A stretch of 64,000 nt of DNA from Candidatus Altimarinota bacterium (GCA_028689115.1 JAQTWV010000001.1:409439-473438), one strand, 5' to 3'. Shown: positions 44,087 to 54,533, counted from the first letter of the stretch. Translations and numbers: made by a program. The notes: generated by a model from the letters alone, not told the origin.

Positions 44087-44881
44087 CTATATATAATCAC
44101 TAAGACTTCTAACTTTATCTCTAGAATTTGTATTATATGGTTGTAATTCAAGTATTCTCTTATGAATTTCTATTGCTTCTTTTAATTCTCTAGTTTCCTC
44201 AAAACAGATAGCTTTCATATTTAATTTATCTATATCTCTTGGTTTTCATTTAAGATATTGATTTATATATTTTAAAGCATTTTTATAGTCTTTTAAATCA
44301 TAGTTAATTTCAGCAAGCATATTTATAACTTCTTCATCAGCTGGATTTTTTTTGTGCACTTTTATATAATTTTCCAATGCAAGATCAAGTTTTCATTGCA
44401 TAGCATAGATATATGCAAGTTTTTTATATAAATCAGTATCATCTTTAATTACTTCCAGTAAATCTTTGTAAATATATTCTGCACTTTGATAATTTTTTTC
44501 TTTTATATAAATAGAAGCTAACTCTAAATTTAAATCCTTATTAAACTTATCAATAGAAAGTCATTCTATAATTATTCATTTTGCAGTATCAAAATAACCT
44601 TTTGAAGCATTACTTTTTACTCTTTTTAATAATTCAGTTAATTGATTTATTTCTTCATCAGTTAGTTGCTTATTATTTTTTTCTTTCTTATAATTTTTTT
44701 CTTTTGTGTTTAAATCTACTTTATTTAAAGCAGTTTTAACATTTGAAATTTCTTCTTTAATAATTACATTTTTAACCTTAAAATATGTCTTGTATAATTT
44801 TCAAGACATATAATATAATAAGTAAAAAAAACTAAGAAAAAATATAAGTATTTCCAATTTCAACAAAAACAAGTTTTCCAT
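44087..44881 (-). CDS. Membrane-anchored TPR protein
   Basis: 264 aa. An N-terminal membrane helix (LEILIFFLSFFYLLYYM) faces the cytosol with a charged linker, followed by at least four tetratricopeptide repeats from residue 100 (LASIYIKEKNYQSAEYIYKD, LAYIYAMQGKLDLALENYIK, LAEINYDLKDYKNALKYINQ, KAICFEETRELKEAIEIHKR). Protein-scaffold role, partners unknown. It lies between dprA and dnaB on the same strand. Ends TAG. Confidence 0.8.
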
Positions 44882-44937
44882 AAATAATAGATATTTAATA
44901 TATGAATTTATTTTAGGAATTTTTTAATAATTATCAA

Positions 44938-46005
44938 CTAAATTATTTCATATTTAGAGCTTTCGTTCTTTTTTATCATATTATTGAGTTCTAACATAGT
45001 TATTTTTAACAAAATTATACTTATATCTAAATCCAATTTAATAGCTAATTCATCTACATTTAGTGATTCAATAAACAATTTTTCATATACAAGTTTTTCT
45101 AATTTATCTCAAAAAGTATTTTTTGGTTTTTTCTCTAAATTATTTAATATATTGTATTCACACAAAACATCATTTGGTTTTAAAACCATTTTTGCTTCTC
45201 CAGAAGATAAAAGATTATTACATCAATTTGAATTTTGTTTAAATATATCTCAAGGAACTGTAAAAATATCTTTTCACAAATCAAGTCACAATTTAGCAGT
45301 TATTAGCGAACCTGATTTTTCTTTTGCCTCAACTACAAAGATACCATTTGATAATCAAGCAACAATTTCATTTCTAATTGGGAAATTATATGGATTTCAT
45401 ATTTCTCAAAATGGAAAAATAGAAATAATTCAACCTCATTTTTTAATTATGTTATCATATAATTCCTTATTTCAAACAGGATAATTTATATCTATTCAAG
45501 TTCAAATAACACTTATAGTTTTTATATCATTTTCTATAGCTATTTCATGAGAATATGAATCACAACCAAAAGCTCAACCAGAAATAATTGTAAAATATTT
45601 TCAAATTTCAGGTACAAAATTTTCAATAATATTTTTTCAATATGAAGTTATATTTCTAGATCAAATAAATGCAAATCAAGGGAGAATAATATCTCATCTT
45701 ACATACAATAAAAATGGAATATTAAAAATATTTTTTAGAAAAAATGGATAATCATCATCCAAAAATGTAATAATTTTTACTCATAAAGCAGAGATTTTTT
45801 GCTCTAATTCTAAAAAATCGATTTCACTTTTATATTTCAAAATATTTTCAATTTTTTGAGTTTTATATCAGATTTTAGATAATGTATCATAAGATAAATC
45901 ATCATAAAATTGTTTATAATTTTGTTTAACAGAAAAAAGTGTAAATAACTTTTTATGTTCTATTCAAATTTTGTGGAGAGCTACTAAATATACTTTTTCA
46001 TTCAT
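44938..46005 (-). CDS. dprA: DNA processing protein DprA
   Basis: 355 aa. Loads RecA onto incoming single-stranded DNA in natural transformation. Rossmann-like core: FIGSRNITSYGKNI (near residue 117), ISGGAFGCDSYSHEIAI, SVIGTGIDINYPVGNK, and the conserved SIFPFGEIGNPYNFPIRNEIVAGLSNG; then LITAKLGLDLGKDIFTVPGDIF. A C-terminal winged-helix-like part closes the protein. With two pilin-like genes in the window, DNA uptake is likely. ATG at 46005 preferred over 46001 frame. Confidence 0.93.
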
Positions 46006-46060
46006 AAAAAAAGAGTTATAGGAGCTAATATATTCATATTATACTTATAACTCTTTTTTT
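46006..46060. terminator. Hairpin terminator upstream of dprA
   Basis: AAAAAAAGAGTTATA and TATAACTCTTTTTTT with a long loop; ends the membrane-protein gene. Confidence 0.7.
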
Positions 46061-46072
46061 ATGAAAAAATTT

Positions 46073-47098
46073 TTATAATTCCATACTTTCTATATTTTTA
46101 CTTTGAAACATTATTTTTTCTTCTGGAACGCTTTTTTCTTTATTTTCAACTCCATTTTTTTCAAAATCTAATCTTTTATAAAAAACATAGATAAAAATAA
46201 TAGTAAAAATTTTTCAAATAGTACTTATAATTAAATCAAAAAATCCTGAAATAAAATAATTAAAATATGAGAAATTAGCCAAAAAATTAGCAATTGCATC
46301 TTTATCTTTATAATTTGAAACTAAATCAATTATTCAACTTGAAGAAGAGAAAAAAATAGAAAATATATTTTTTGCAACTCCAGAAAGAAGAGAAATAATA
46401 ATTCAAACTAAAATAACATTTCAAATTATTCTCCACCAATTATTATCAGTAATACTTACTGATTTTTTAAAATTTTCTATTGTATATTCATCACAATCTA
46501 TAGCACTACTTACAGCAAAAGTAGTTTTAATTCATCTATATAGTGAAAATGCTATAAATAAAAATATTCATATTCACATCAAAAATCAACCAATAATCTT
46601 ATAAGCATCATCCCAATTTAAAAAATATCATAAGTTAAAAATTCAACCTCATACTATAAAAAATAATGATGGAATTAAAGCAACATATGCAAATATATAC
46701 CAATAAGTTTTCATTATTTCAAAAAATTTATTCTCAGAATAAAGCACATTTTCCTTATAATTAATAACTTCGTCATTATATAAGTTTTTAATTGTTCTTA
46801 TAGCGTAGATAACAAAAGGTATATAAATAACTAAATATATTAATCAAAAAAACATAGCTACAACTAGTAGTAAAATGACTTTTGGATTATTAAATAATAA
46901 GAAAAAATTGTTATAATTCATAGTTTCAGATATAGAATCTACAATTCAAGTTGATAAAAAGTAAATAGATATAATCGTAAAAAAAGCATATGAAATAAAA
47001 TAATAAACAAAAAATGGAATAACAAGAACTTTAATTCCTTTTTTAAATAATAGGAAACTTTGTTCTATCCTATCAAGTACATTTATTCATGCATTCAT
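46073..47098 (-). CDS. Polytopic membrane protein, unknown
   Basis: 341 aa, about six hydrophobic segments (VLVIPFFVYYFISYAFFTII, VILLLVVAMFFGLIYLVIYI, IGFLMGIGIFLFIAFSLYRG and others), with a polar loop IDCDEYTIENFKKSVSI between helices 4 and 5 and a soluble acidic tail. The layout resembles integral membrane proteins of the DUF975/glycerophosphoryl-diester-phosphodiesterase membrane type, but no signature is decisive. Start 47098 of three nearby ATGs; the others are out of frame. Confidence 0.65.
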
Positions 47099-47177
47099 AA
47101 AAAATTTGATTAAAATATATAATTAAATAATATATAAATGTTTGTAATAAACAAAATTATTTTCTAAATTAATAATT

Positions 47178-47819
47178 ATGGATGAAACAACTCTAAATAT
47201 GCTTTCATGAAGTATTGGTGCAAGTAGTTATGATACAAGTATGATGTTAGATCCTTCAGTAACTGGTATGTTATGAACATTATGAACTGTAATAAATATT
47301 TTATCTATTATTATGTATTTAGGTTCAGCAATTTGATTATACTTAATAAATAAAAAACTTGGTGAAAAATACGCTTGGTTATCATTTATACCATTAATTC
47401 AAATATATAATTACTTTACGGCCTCTAAAAAACCAGTTAAACAATATCTTGTGTATCCAATACTTGCAATAATATTAAATTTTTTAATAGTTATAATTTT
47501 AAATTGATTATTATTAATTTGAAGAGGTAATAATTTATCAATATTTATTACTATATTTTGATTTTTAACTATAATTTCATTTATATATTTTCTAATAATG
47601 TGGATTAAATTATTACACGCTATATCGCTTAGAACTTGAAATTGAGTTGGAACTACTATTTGATTCATGTTTATAAGTTCAATAATGTTACCTATAGTAT
47701 GAATAAGAATGAAAGAACAAACAGAAAATAACAATCCTGTAGAAACTACTAATTCAAATACAAATAAGATAAATAATGAATGAAAAATTATTAATGATAA
47801 TGAAATCATGGAATTATAA
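47178..47819 (+). CDS. Membrane protein, DUF5684-like
   Basis: 213 aa, four to five hydrophobic segments. After a short N-terminus comes LNILSIIMYLGSAIGLYLINKKLGEKYAWLSFIPLIQIYNYF, where KKAWLSFIPLxQxY is typical of the DUF5684/signal-peptidase-associated four-helix family. C-terminus is acidic and Asn-rich (ENNNPVETTNSNTNKINNE). Antisense frame at 47411-47809 is a shadow. Divergent from the gene ending 47098; divergent promoter region 47099-47177. Confidence 0.6.
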
Positions 47820-47821
47820 AT

Positions 47822-47849
47822 AAAAAAGCACTTTTTAAAGTGCTTTTTT
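47822..47849. terminator. Bidirectional terminator
   Basis: AAAAAAGCACTTT-tt-AAAGTGCTTTTTT between convergent genes. Confidence 0.9.
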
Positions 47850-48117
47850 ATTCTTCCAAACGAAGACTTTCATCATGAATCCTATTCCAAATATCAATTA
47901 TAAAATCGTCATTCAAATCATAATCTCTAGAAACTTCTAAATTATCATTTAGAAGTTTTTCCCATCTAGATTTATCAAGTGGTTTAATTCATTCACTTTT
48001 TTTAATTAATCAAATTTGTTTAACTATTTCAAATCTTCTAAATAAAAGATATATAAGTTCTTTATCCAAAGTATCTATTTGTTCTCTATAAACTCAAAGT
48101 AATTCTTTATTTTCCAT
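47848..48117 (-). CDS. aroQ: Chorismate mutase (AroQ type)
   Basis: 89 aa, all-helical. YREQIDTLDKELIYLLFRRF (usual R..ID.iD..l..Ll..R), EIVKQIGLIKKSEGIKPLDKSR (the Lys/Arg pair of the active site), DIWNRIHDESLRLEE. Converts chorismate to prephenate, the substrate of the pheA and tyrA products at 23.1-25.0 kb. Free-standing, not fused to PheA. Single gene with its own terminator. Confidence 0.9.
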
Positions 48118-48149
48118 AAGTATCTTTAAAAAATATTTAAAATCATTAT

Positions 48150-48182
48150 AAAAAAAAGACTGGTAAAATCCAATCTTTTTTT
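48150..48182 (-). terminator. Terminator of the SLH gene
   Basis: AAAAAAAGACTGG-taaaat-CCAATCTTTTTTT with one mismatch. Confidence 0.8.
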
Positions 48183-48183
48183 A

Positions 48184-48810
48184 TTATAATGTAATATCAG
48201 AATAAATTCATTTATCAATTTTTTCTTGTATTTTTATTTCTTCATCTTTTTTAATTGTAGTATCAGCTATCATAAATACCCAACCTCTTGTAGCAAAAGT
48301 ATCATAATCGCTAAATTTTTCTTTAATTACTCATTTTGCAAAAGCATAATCTACAATTTGTTCTTGCCAAGATTTAGTATTTTTTGGATCATAACTATAA
48401 TCAAAACCTATAGATCTAATAAGCATTCAAAGAGTTTCTGCTTTTGTTATATTGTGTTCTGGTCTAAATTCTTTGTTTTTAGTTATAAGTCATTTATCAA
48501 CTAAAACTTCTATGCTTAGACAAGCCCAAGTATTTGGTTTAGTTGCCGTAACATCACTAAAAATACCATCACAACCTGTTTTTTTTGGTAATCAAGCAAC
48601 TCATCTAGAAACTGCTGCAATTTCTTGTCTCAAAACAAAATCACCCAATTTATAATTAACAGAATCATCTTTGTGATTATTTATAATTCATCTAGTTGCT
48701 AAACTATTTGCAGCTTCAAGTTCAGTTGTAGAATATTTAATAGCTGTATAAGCTCAAAAAGCTGATGAACAAATAAATATAGATAATAAAAATAAAATTA
48801 TTTTTCTCAT
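48184..48810 (-). CDS. S-layer-homology (SLH) domain protein
   Basis: 208 aa. Signal peptide MRKIILFLLSIFICSSAFGAYTA. The mature part carries SLH-like units: YKLGDFVLRQEIAAVSRGVAGL, GCDGIFSDVTATKPNTWACLSIEVLVDKGLIT, FRPEHNITKAETLGMLIRSIG and WQEQIVDYAFAKGVIKEKFSDYDTFATRGWVFMIADT. SLH units bind cell-wall polymers. Here they form almost the whole protein, so it may be a minimal wall anchor. Single gene, terminators on both sides. Confidence 0.82.
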
Positions 48811-48871
48811 AGTAATATAATAATAAATAAATAATAAAAACATTATAATGTTTTTACAAATATAACAAAAC

Positions 48872-48908
48872 AAAAAAACTAGATTATTCTTTACATAACC
48901 TAGTTTTT
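48872..48908 (-). terminator. htpX terminator
   Basis: AAAAAAACTAG and CTAGTTTTT with a ~17-base loop. Confidence 0.7.
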
Positions 48909-48913
48909 AAGCA

Positions 48914-49828
48914 TTATATATTTAAGTTTTTAAGTGCGTTTATTCTATCATCTAAATCTGGATGAGTAGAAAATAACATCATAAAACCTGTTTTTCATTT
49001 AGTAGAAATCTTCATTGTTGCTAACTCAGAATTATCTTTTCAAGCTAAATCTTTCATATTTTTCAAAGCTTCTAATGCAGCAATCATTTTATTTTTACCT
49101 ACAAATTCTGCACTTCAAGCATCAGCTCTATATTCTCTATGTCTAGAAAACCACATAGTAATAAGTGAAGCTAGTATTCAAAAAATCATTTCAAAAAGCA
49201 ATGATAATCACATGTAAGCCCAAGAATGTCAGTCTCTTTCTTCTCATTTATTCAAATAAGAATCTACAATTCAAGCCAATACTCTAGAAATAAAGATAAC
49301 AAAAGTGTTTATTACTCATTGTAAAAGTGTCATAGTAACCATATCTCAATTCAAAATATGAGCCATTTCATGAGCTATAACTCACTCTATTTCATCTTTA
49401 TTCATAGTATTTAATAAACCAGAAGAAACAGCTACAAGTGAATTATTTTTACTTGCTCAAGTAGCAAAAGCATTTGGTTCAGCAGATTGATAAAATCAAA
49501 CTTCTGGCATAGTTATATGACTTCTTTCTGCTAAATCCCTAACTAAATCAAAAACTATTTTTTCTTTTGAACTTAAATTTGAATAATCCTCTAATCTTAC
49601 ACAAACAACTCCATATGCCCTTTTTGCCATCCATTTAGATATAAGTAAACTTATAAATGAACCTCAAAATCAAAACATCAATGCAAATATAAGTAATCAA
49701 ACATAATTACCACCTGCATATCAAGTTACATCTATTCAAAAAAATCTTTCAACTAAAAAAATAACCACACTTAAAACTATTATTATAGCTAAGTTTGTAA
49801 TCAAAAATAATCATATTCTTTTAAACAT
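48914..49828 (-). CDS. htpX: HtpX-type membrane zinc metalloprotease
   Basis: 304 aa. Membrane-protein quality control. Two N-terminal helices, the zinc site VIAHEMAHILNGDM (HExxH, near residue 149), two further helices, then SRHREYRADAGSAEFVGK with the third zinc ligand (Glu/Asp after helix), and the C-terminal FSTHPDLDDRINALKN. Matches M48B HtpX in length and order. Single gene downstream of the exonuclease gene. Confidence 0.94.
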
Positions 49829-49868
49829 TTTATTTTTATTAATTATTAAATAATCTCAGTACTATATT

Positions 49869-51188
49869 TTATATAGCCAAACTAATTTGTCAAAAATTAT
49901 TGTCGCTTTTTTTAATATTTATACTATTTAAAAATCTATCTATAATTTCTAAATCATACTTTATATTATGTCATATAATAAGTAAATCTAAAGCAAAAAT
50001 ATTATTAATAAATTCTTTTAATTTTTCATCACTTACAGTTTTTCAAGAATGCATTCTATTTATATAATAGATTTTTTTATCATCTATGTAAATAGAAATT
50101 CAAACAAGTTCTGCAGTCATTATATCAAGTCAAGTTGTTTCAGTATCAAGAGAAATCTTAGTAGAGTTTTTTATAGTTCCATAAAGTTTATCTAAATTTT
50201 CATCATTATCTATAATGTAAACATTTAGTCCTAAATCTCTCCAAGTTTGAAGTTTATTTACTCAATTTTCTCATATAAGAGAATTAAATTCATATTTATC
50301 AAAAAAACTTAATACTTCATCGCTTAATAAAGTTTCAGGTTTAAATACAAAATTATCCAAAGAAAAATCATCCAGTTTTACATCAAGTTCAACTGTTGCA
50401 AGTCTCTTACTAAGAAAAGCATCATCTTTTGAAGTAATTAATTTTTCAAAAGTTTTTCATTTAAAACAAACACTTATTTTTTTTATATCTTCACTTGAAA
50501 AATCAGGAAATATTTCTTCCAATTTTTCTCAAGCTTCAATCTTAAAAGCTACATCATATATATTTTCAACAGTTCAAATATAGTTTATCAAATCAATTGC
50601 TTTTGCAGGTCAAAATCAATCAATTCATGGTATATTATCAGCTTTATCTCAAACTATAGCTAAATAATCTATTATCAATTTAGGTTCAATTCAAAATTTC
50701 TCCCTTGTTTCAATAGGTCAAAATTTCTTTTTTTTCATAGTATCATAGATCCAAATATTATCAGATACTAAACTATACAAATCCTTATCTCAAGTTAAAA
50801 TGTCTACTTCTATATCTTTTTGTCAATTAAATTGTTTAGCGAGAGTTCATATAACATCATCAGCTTCAAATCATGAAACTTCTATTACGTTTATTCACAA
50901 TTTATAAATCATTTCATCTATAAGAGCAATTTGACTTCTTAGATTATCAGGCATCCTGTCTCTTGTAGCCTTGTATTTATCATAAATTAAATTACGAAAA
51001 TTATCTCAAGGAGCATCTTTTACAAAGATTAAATAATCTGGATTTTCTTTTACAAGAGTACTCACAAAAAATTTAGCCATTCAAAAAAGAGCATTTACAA
51101 TAGTTCAATCCTTAGTTGCAAATTCTGGTAGAGCAAAAAACATACGATAAATAAATGAATTTCAGTCTATTAAATATATTTTTTTCAT
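49869..51188 (-). CDS. PolA-like 5'-3' exonuclease with truncated 3'-5' exonuclease, no polymerase
   Basis: 439 aa. FEN-type 5' nuclease: IDGNSFIYRMFFALPEF, IFVKDAPGDNFRN, FEADDVIGTLA, DILTGDKDLYSLVSDNI, VGDKADNIPGIDGFGPAKA. From about residue 345 a DnaQ-like fold: ISLDTETTGLDIMTAELVG (ExoI DxE) and IIGHNIKYDLEII (ExoII). It stops at TAA before ExoIII, so the 3'-5' domain is incomplete and the polymerase domain of PolA is absent. Nothing downstream (49829-49868) continues it. Could be a split or decayed polA, or a stand-alone primer-removal nuclease. Confidence 0.85.
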
Positions 51189-51261
51189 AATTATATTATT
51201 TATTTAAATTAAGATAATTATAAAAAGATAAATCTATAAGTAAAGAAATTATTAAAAACTT

Positions 51262-51290
51262 TTGACAAGTAAAGCGGAGTTTTATATAAT
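51262..51290 (+). promoter_or_regulatory. Cassette 3 promoter (consensus)
   Basis: TTGACA, exactly 17 bp, TATAAT: a perfect sigma-70 consensus, unusual beside the TTGACT host promoters. Confidence 0.85.
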
Positions 51291-51298
51291 AAAAGTCT

Positions 51299-51322
51299 AA
51301 ATTATAGAATAGTCTATAGTTT
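51299..51322 (+). other. Cassette 3 5'-terminal RNA hairpin
   Basis: Nine-base-pair stem (AAATTATAG/CTATAGTTT, one G-U) with loop AATAGT, starting at the expected transcript start. Cassette 4 has the same shape with compensating changes. Confidence 0.7.
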
Positions 51323-51348
51323 GGTTAACAAAAAGGGGAAGTAAAAAA

Positions 51349-51537
51349 ATGAACACTCAAGCAATTGATCCTGCTGTAAAAAAATATGTAAAAGACCTGG
51401 CTACTCAATTGGGAGCGAGGATTGAATCCCAACTTCATCCCGAAGAGAGAAGAACTATTTACAGGAGTTTTATGGTTGGCTTTAGTTCAGACCAACAAGA
51501 AATTGAATATTTAAAAACAAAATTAAAAATTAATTGA
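51349..51537 (+). CDS. Cassette 3: 62-aa protein ending in TGA
   Basis: MNTQAIDPAVKKYVKDLATQ, then a basic helical middle LGARIESQLHPEERRTIYRS and a Gln/Glu/Lys-rich end. No signal peptide, likely helical and cytosolic. AAGGGGAA Shine-Dalgarno about 8 bases before the ATG. Gly codons are GGA and GGC, none TGA. Stop is TGA 51535-51537, followed at once by a strong terminator; reading TGA as Gly would add about 38 residues across the terminator and the next promoter. Function unknown. It and its neighbour are the same length. Confidence 0.7.
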   Translation: MNTQAIDPAVKKYVKDLATQLGARIESQLHPEERRTIYRSFMVGFSSDQQEIEYLKTKLKIN

Positions 51538-51551
51538 TTTCTTGCTACAAG

Positions 51552-51579
51552 AAAAACGCGGGAAACACCCGCGTTTTTA
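51552..51579 (+). terminator. Cassette 3 terminator
   Basis: AAAACGCGGG-aaaca-CCCGCGTTTTT, the same sequence as after cassette 4. Confidence 0.95.
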
Positions 51580-51609
51580 ATTTTATCACTTAAAAACAAT
51601 AAAAAAGTT

Positions 51610-51638
51610 TTGACAAGTCTAGTTATACTATATATAAT
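51610..51638 (+). promoter_or_regulatory. Cassette 4 promoter (consensus)
   Basis: TTGACA, 17 bp, TATAAT. Confidence 0.85.
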
Positions 51639-51648
51639 AAAAATCTAA

Positions 51649-51672
51649 AAACATAGGAATGGTCTTATGTTT
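51649..51672 (+). other. Cassette 4 5'-terminal RNA hairpin
   Basis: AAACATAGG/TCTTATGTTT-type nine-pair stem with loop AATGGT. Four positions differ from cassette 3 with pairing kept. Confidence 0.7.
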
Positions 51673-51691
51673 CAAAAAAAGGGGAAACAAA

Positions 51692-51880
51692 ATGCTGGAA
51701 CCGATTACAACAAATATGGCAAGAGAAATGATTCAAGAATCACTAGGTATACCAAAAGTAAGTCTTGAAGGTGTACAGATGTTTTTCACTTGCAACGAGG
51801 GTATTTGTATACCAGGTGAACCAAAAACATGGGAGCAGTTCAGAGAAATAAAGCCTGAATTTATTCCACGAAAAGTATGA
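51692..51880 (+). CDS. Cassette 4: 62-aa protein ending in TGA
   Basis: MLEPITTNMAREMIQESLGI, then PKVSLEGVQMFFTCNEGICI and PGEPKTWEQFREIKPEFIP. Two cysteines five residues apart (CNEGIC), no membrane segment. AAAGGGGAAA Shine-Dalgarno 6-9 bases before the ATG. All four Gly are GGT. Stop TGA 51878-51880, then a terminator; read-through would cover the whole terminator. Twin of cassette 3 in promoter, leader hairpin, length and terminator, yet the proteins share no obvious sequence. Confidence 0.7.
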   Translation: MLEPITTNMAREMIQESLGIPKVSLEGVQMFFTCNEGICIPGEPKTWEQFREIKPEFIPRKV

Positions 51881-51899
51881 AATAAAATCATACTACAAG

Positions 51900-51928
51900 A
51901 AAAAACGCGGGAAACACCCGCGTTTTTA
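51900..51928 (+). terminator. Cassette 4 terminator
   Basis: AAAACGCGGG-aaaca-CCCGCGTTTTT. Confidence 0.95.
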
Positions 51929-51981
51929 ATTTTGCTTTAATAAAAAAATTAATATAATCAAAAAAAATAATAATTAATTTT

Positions 51982-52665
51982 ATGAAAGTGATACAAAATT
52001 TTAAACTAATAAACAAAAAAAATCTAACTCCTAATGTATATGAATTAGATTTTGAATCTGATAATGATTTTTCTTTTAAACCAGGTCAATTTATAACTTT
52101 TTTAATTCCTGTTTGATGAAGAGCTTATTCTATACTTGAAGAAAACTGAAAAAATATAAAATTAATAATCAAAAAACGGGAATTATCTGAATGAGGTAGA
52201 TGATGAAGTAAATATCTATGTGAACTTGAAATTTGAACAAGTATTAGATGAGTTGGTCCAGCATGACACTTTACACTAAAAGAAAATGAAAAAAATAAGT
52301 TATTTTTATGAACTGGTACTTGATTTGTACCATTATATAACCAAATAATTTATTGATTAAAAAATAAATTAGATTGTAATTTTAAACTTATTTTTTGAGC
52401 TAGAAACTATATTGATTTATTTTATATAAATGAATTAAATAATTTAAAAAATACTTATAATAACTTTGATTTTGAAGTATACCTTAGTAGAGAGGAAATT
52501 AACCCATATAAAAAATGATATATAACTGATTTCTTAAATTATGAAACAAAAGATAAATTTGAGGAAGTATATATATGTGGTATGCCAAATATGATTGATT
52601 CTTCAATTGAAATATTAATTGAAAAATGATTTAAAAAAGAAGATATTTTTACTGAAAAATATTAA
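51982..52665 (+). CDS. Ferredoxin/flavodoxin-NAD(P)H reductase-like flavoprotein
   Basis: 227 aa. FAD domain: FKPGQFITFLIP, GRAYSILEEN (RxYS FAD motif), GGRGGSKYLCEL. NAD(P) domain: LFLGTGTGFVPLYNQI (GTGTG..P) and YICGMPNMIDSSI near the end (usual CGxPxM). Electron transfer between NAD(P)H and a ferredoxin or similar; partner unknown. Host-like gene (many TGA Gly), no Shine-Dalgarno, contrasting with the cassettes just upstream. Confidence 0.88.
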
Positions 52666-52694
52666 AAAATGACTTGCTTTGCAAGTCATTTTTT
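52664..52694. terminator. Terminator between convergent genes
   Basis: AAAAAATGACTTGC-ttt-GCAAGTCATTTTTT. Confidence 0.9.
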
Positions 52695-53310
52695 AATATA
52701 TCAAATCTAAAATATTTAAAGCATTTATATAGTATTCTTCTAAAAAATCATCTTCTTCTCAAACCACAACTTTTATAGCTGAAAAAATTGAATCATTATT
52801 TAGCAATTTATTTCTTTGTATCAAATCAAAAGAATTTACATCTACAATATCAGCATAAAAATCTTCTTTTATACCTTCTAATTCATCTATTTTCTTATTT
52901 CAAACCGATAGACATATACCATTTAAAATAAGTCAAAATTTAACTAAATCATAATTTTCTCAAACAACAGTATCTATAAAAAAAGCTTTGTCTTGATCAT
53001 TAATATCTATAAAAGTATTTGGAATAACTATATCTCCTATTTTTAATTCGAAATTTAAAAAAACTTTTCCATCATCTATATTTATAATTTTCTCATAAAT
53101 ATAATTTTCTTCTATATGAACAAATACCAAATCCAAATTTTTATTATCAATTTTAATAAAAACAATTTTTTCATTTTCCTCTTCATTTAAAACAATTCAT
53201 TCATAAACAAGCAAATCATTTTCATTTTTTATATTCACTAAATTGTACTTAGAAATAGCTATTTCTAAGATTTTTTTATTTGATGTTAATATTATTTTTG
53301 TAGGTATCAT
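52693..53310 (-). CDS. Nucleoside phosphorylase/MTAN-like protein
   Basis: 205 aa. Weak match to the purine-nucleoside phosphorylase fold: KIGDIVIPNTFIDIND (usual GDivip..fid), LILNGICLSVGN, YADIVDVNSFDLIQ (usual ADaVDMESya) and IFSAIKVVVGEEDDF (usual aiRvVSD.aD). Key Met-Glu of the VDMES motif is replaced by VNS, so substrate or activity may have changed. No signal peptide. Function left open. Confidence 0.5.
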
Positions 53311-53430
53311 TTATTTATTCTTACTTTTAAAACAAATCAATCTTATAAATATATTTATTTTTGTAAAGTAAACTTGTAAAATATAAAGTTTGAAATAATA
53401 TTCACAAATATAATTAATAAAAATATAAAA

Positions 53431-54474
53431 ATGGGTTGATCATACATAGTACAAATTTTTTCTTTTGGAATAGCTACATTTATAATATGAATGCTGATAA
53501 TTCCCTATTTTATAAATTTTTTAATTGAATTTAAATTAGGAAAACAAATAAGAGAAGAAGCTACTTTATGAAAAGCAATAGAGTTTCTAAAACTACATAA
53601 AGCAAAAACAGGAACACCTACAATGTGATGAGCAATTATTTTAGCAATTACATTTTTTATGGTGATATTAAGTATCTTTTTTCAAGAATTTTGACTTATC
53701 AATAATAATTTACTGAATCAAAAAGAAACATATCTTTCAATTTTTACACTTGCAACGGTTTGATTTTTATGAATGATTGACGATTACATGAATATAAGAT
53801 GAATTTGAAGAACAAAATGACTTTCTGCACGTTTTAAAATGTTTTGGTTAATAATATTTGCATTACTTGGTTCATTATGGTTTTATTTCAAACTTGATTG
53901 GTGAAATGTAGTATTAAATTTATGAATAATTGATTGAATAAAATTATGAATTTGGTTCATACCACTATTTATATTTGTAATAATTTCTTGAGCAAATAGC
54001 GTAAATATAACTGATTGACTTGATTGACTTGCATGATGACTTTTACTTTTTTCATATAGTGTTTACGCATACATAACATATGATCAATGAATGTTTCTAC
54101 TCTCTACTCTTTGTATAACAATTGTTTGAGCATTAATTGCTTTTTTATGGTACAATGTAAAACCAGCTAAATTTTATATGTGAGATGTTTGAAGTTTGGC
54201 TTTATGAGCAAATTTATGAATAATGGCAATGCTTACAAACACTATATTTATACTTTTTATTGTTTGAGCAATATTTATATTTGAAACATTATCAGTTATC
54301 ATACAATTAACTAGTAAAAAATTAAGAAATTGAAAAAAAATATTTAGAATTGCCCCATTCCATCACCATCTTGAAGCAATTTGACGGTCTGAAGAAAATG
54401 TAGTTTTCAGACTTTGGTTAATATGATTAATATTTTCAATATTTTGAATAATGTTTTATATGTTACAAAAATAA
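53431..54474 (+). CDS. mraY: Phospho-N-acetylmuramoyl-pentapeptide-transferase
   Basis: 347 aa integral membrane enzyme making lipid I on undecaprenyl phosphate. HKAKTGTPTMGGAIIL (residues about 56-71), catalytic aspartates in GMIDDYMNIRGIGRTKGLSARFK, ANSVNITDGLDGLAGG, FYMGDVGSLALGA, and IFRIAPFHHHLEAIGRSE with the His cluster. All are the MraY signatures, most glycines TGA. Alone, not in a mur operon. Confidence 0.96.
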
Positions 54475-54533
54475 CAAAATAAATATTATGTTATATATCA
54501 TAAAAATATAAAATAATTTGTTTTAAAATTACA

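Noticed and set aside
44984..45484. 166-aa plus-strand open frame
   Set aside because: Antisense to dprA, which has clear family motifs.
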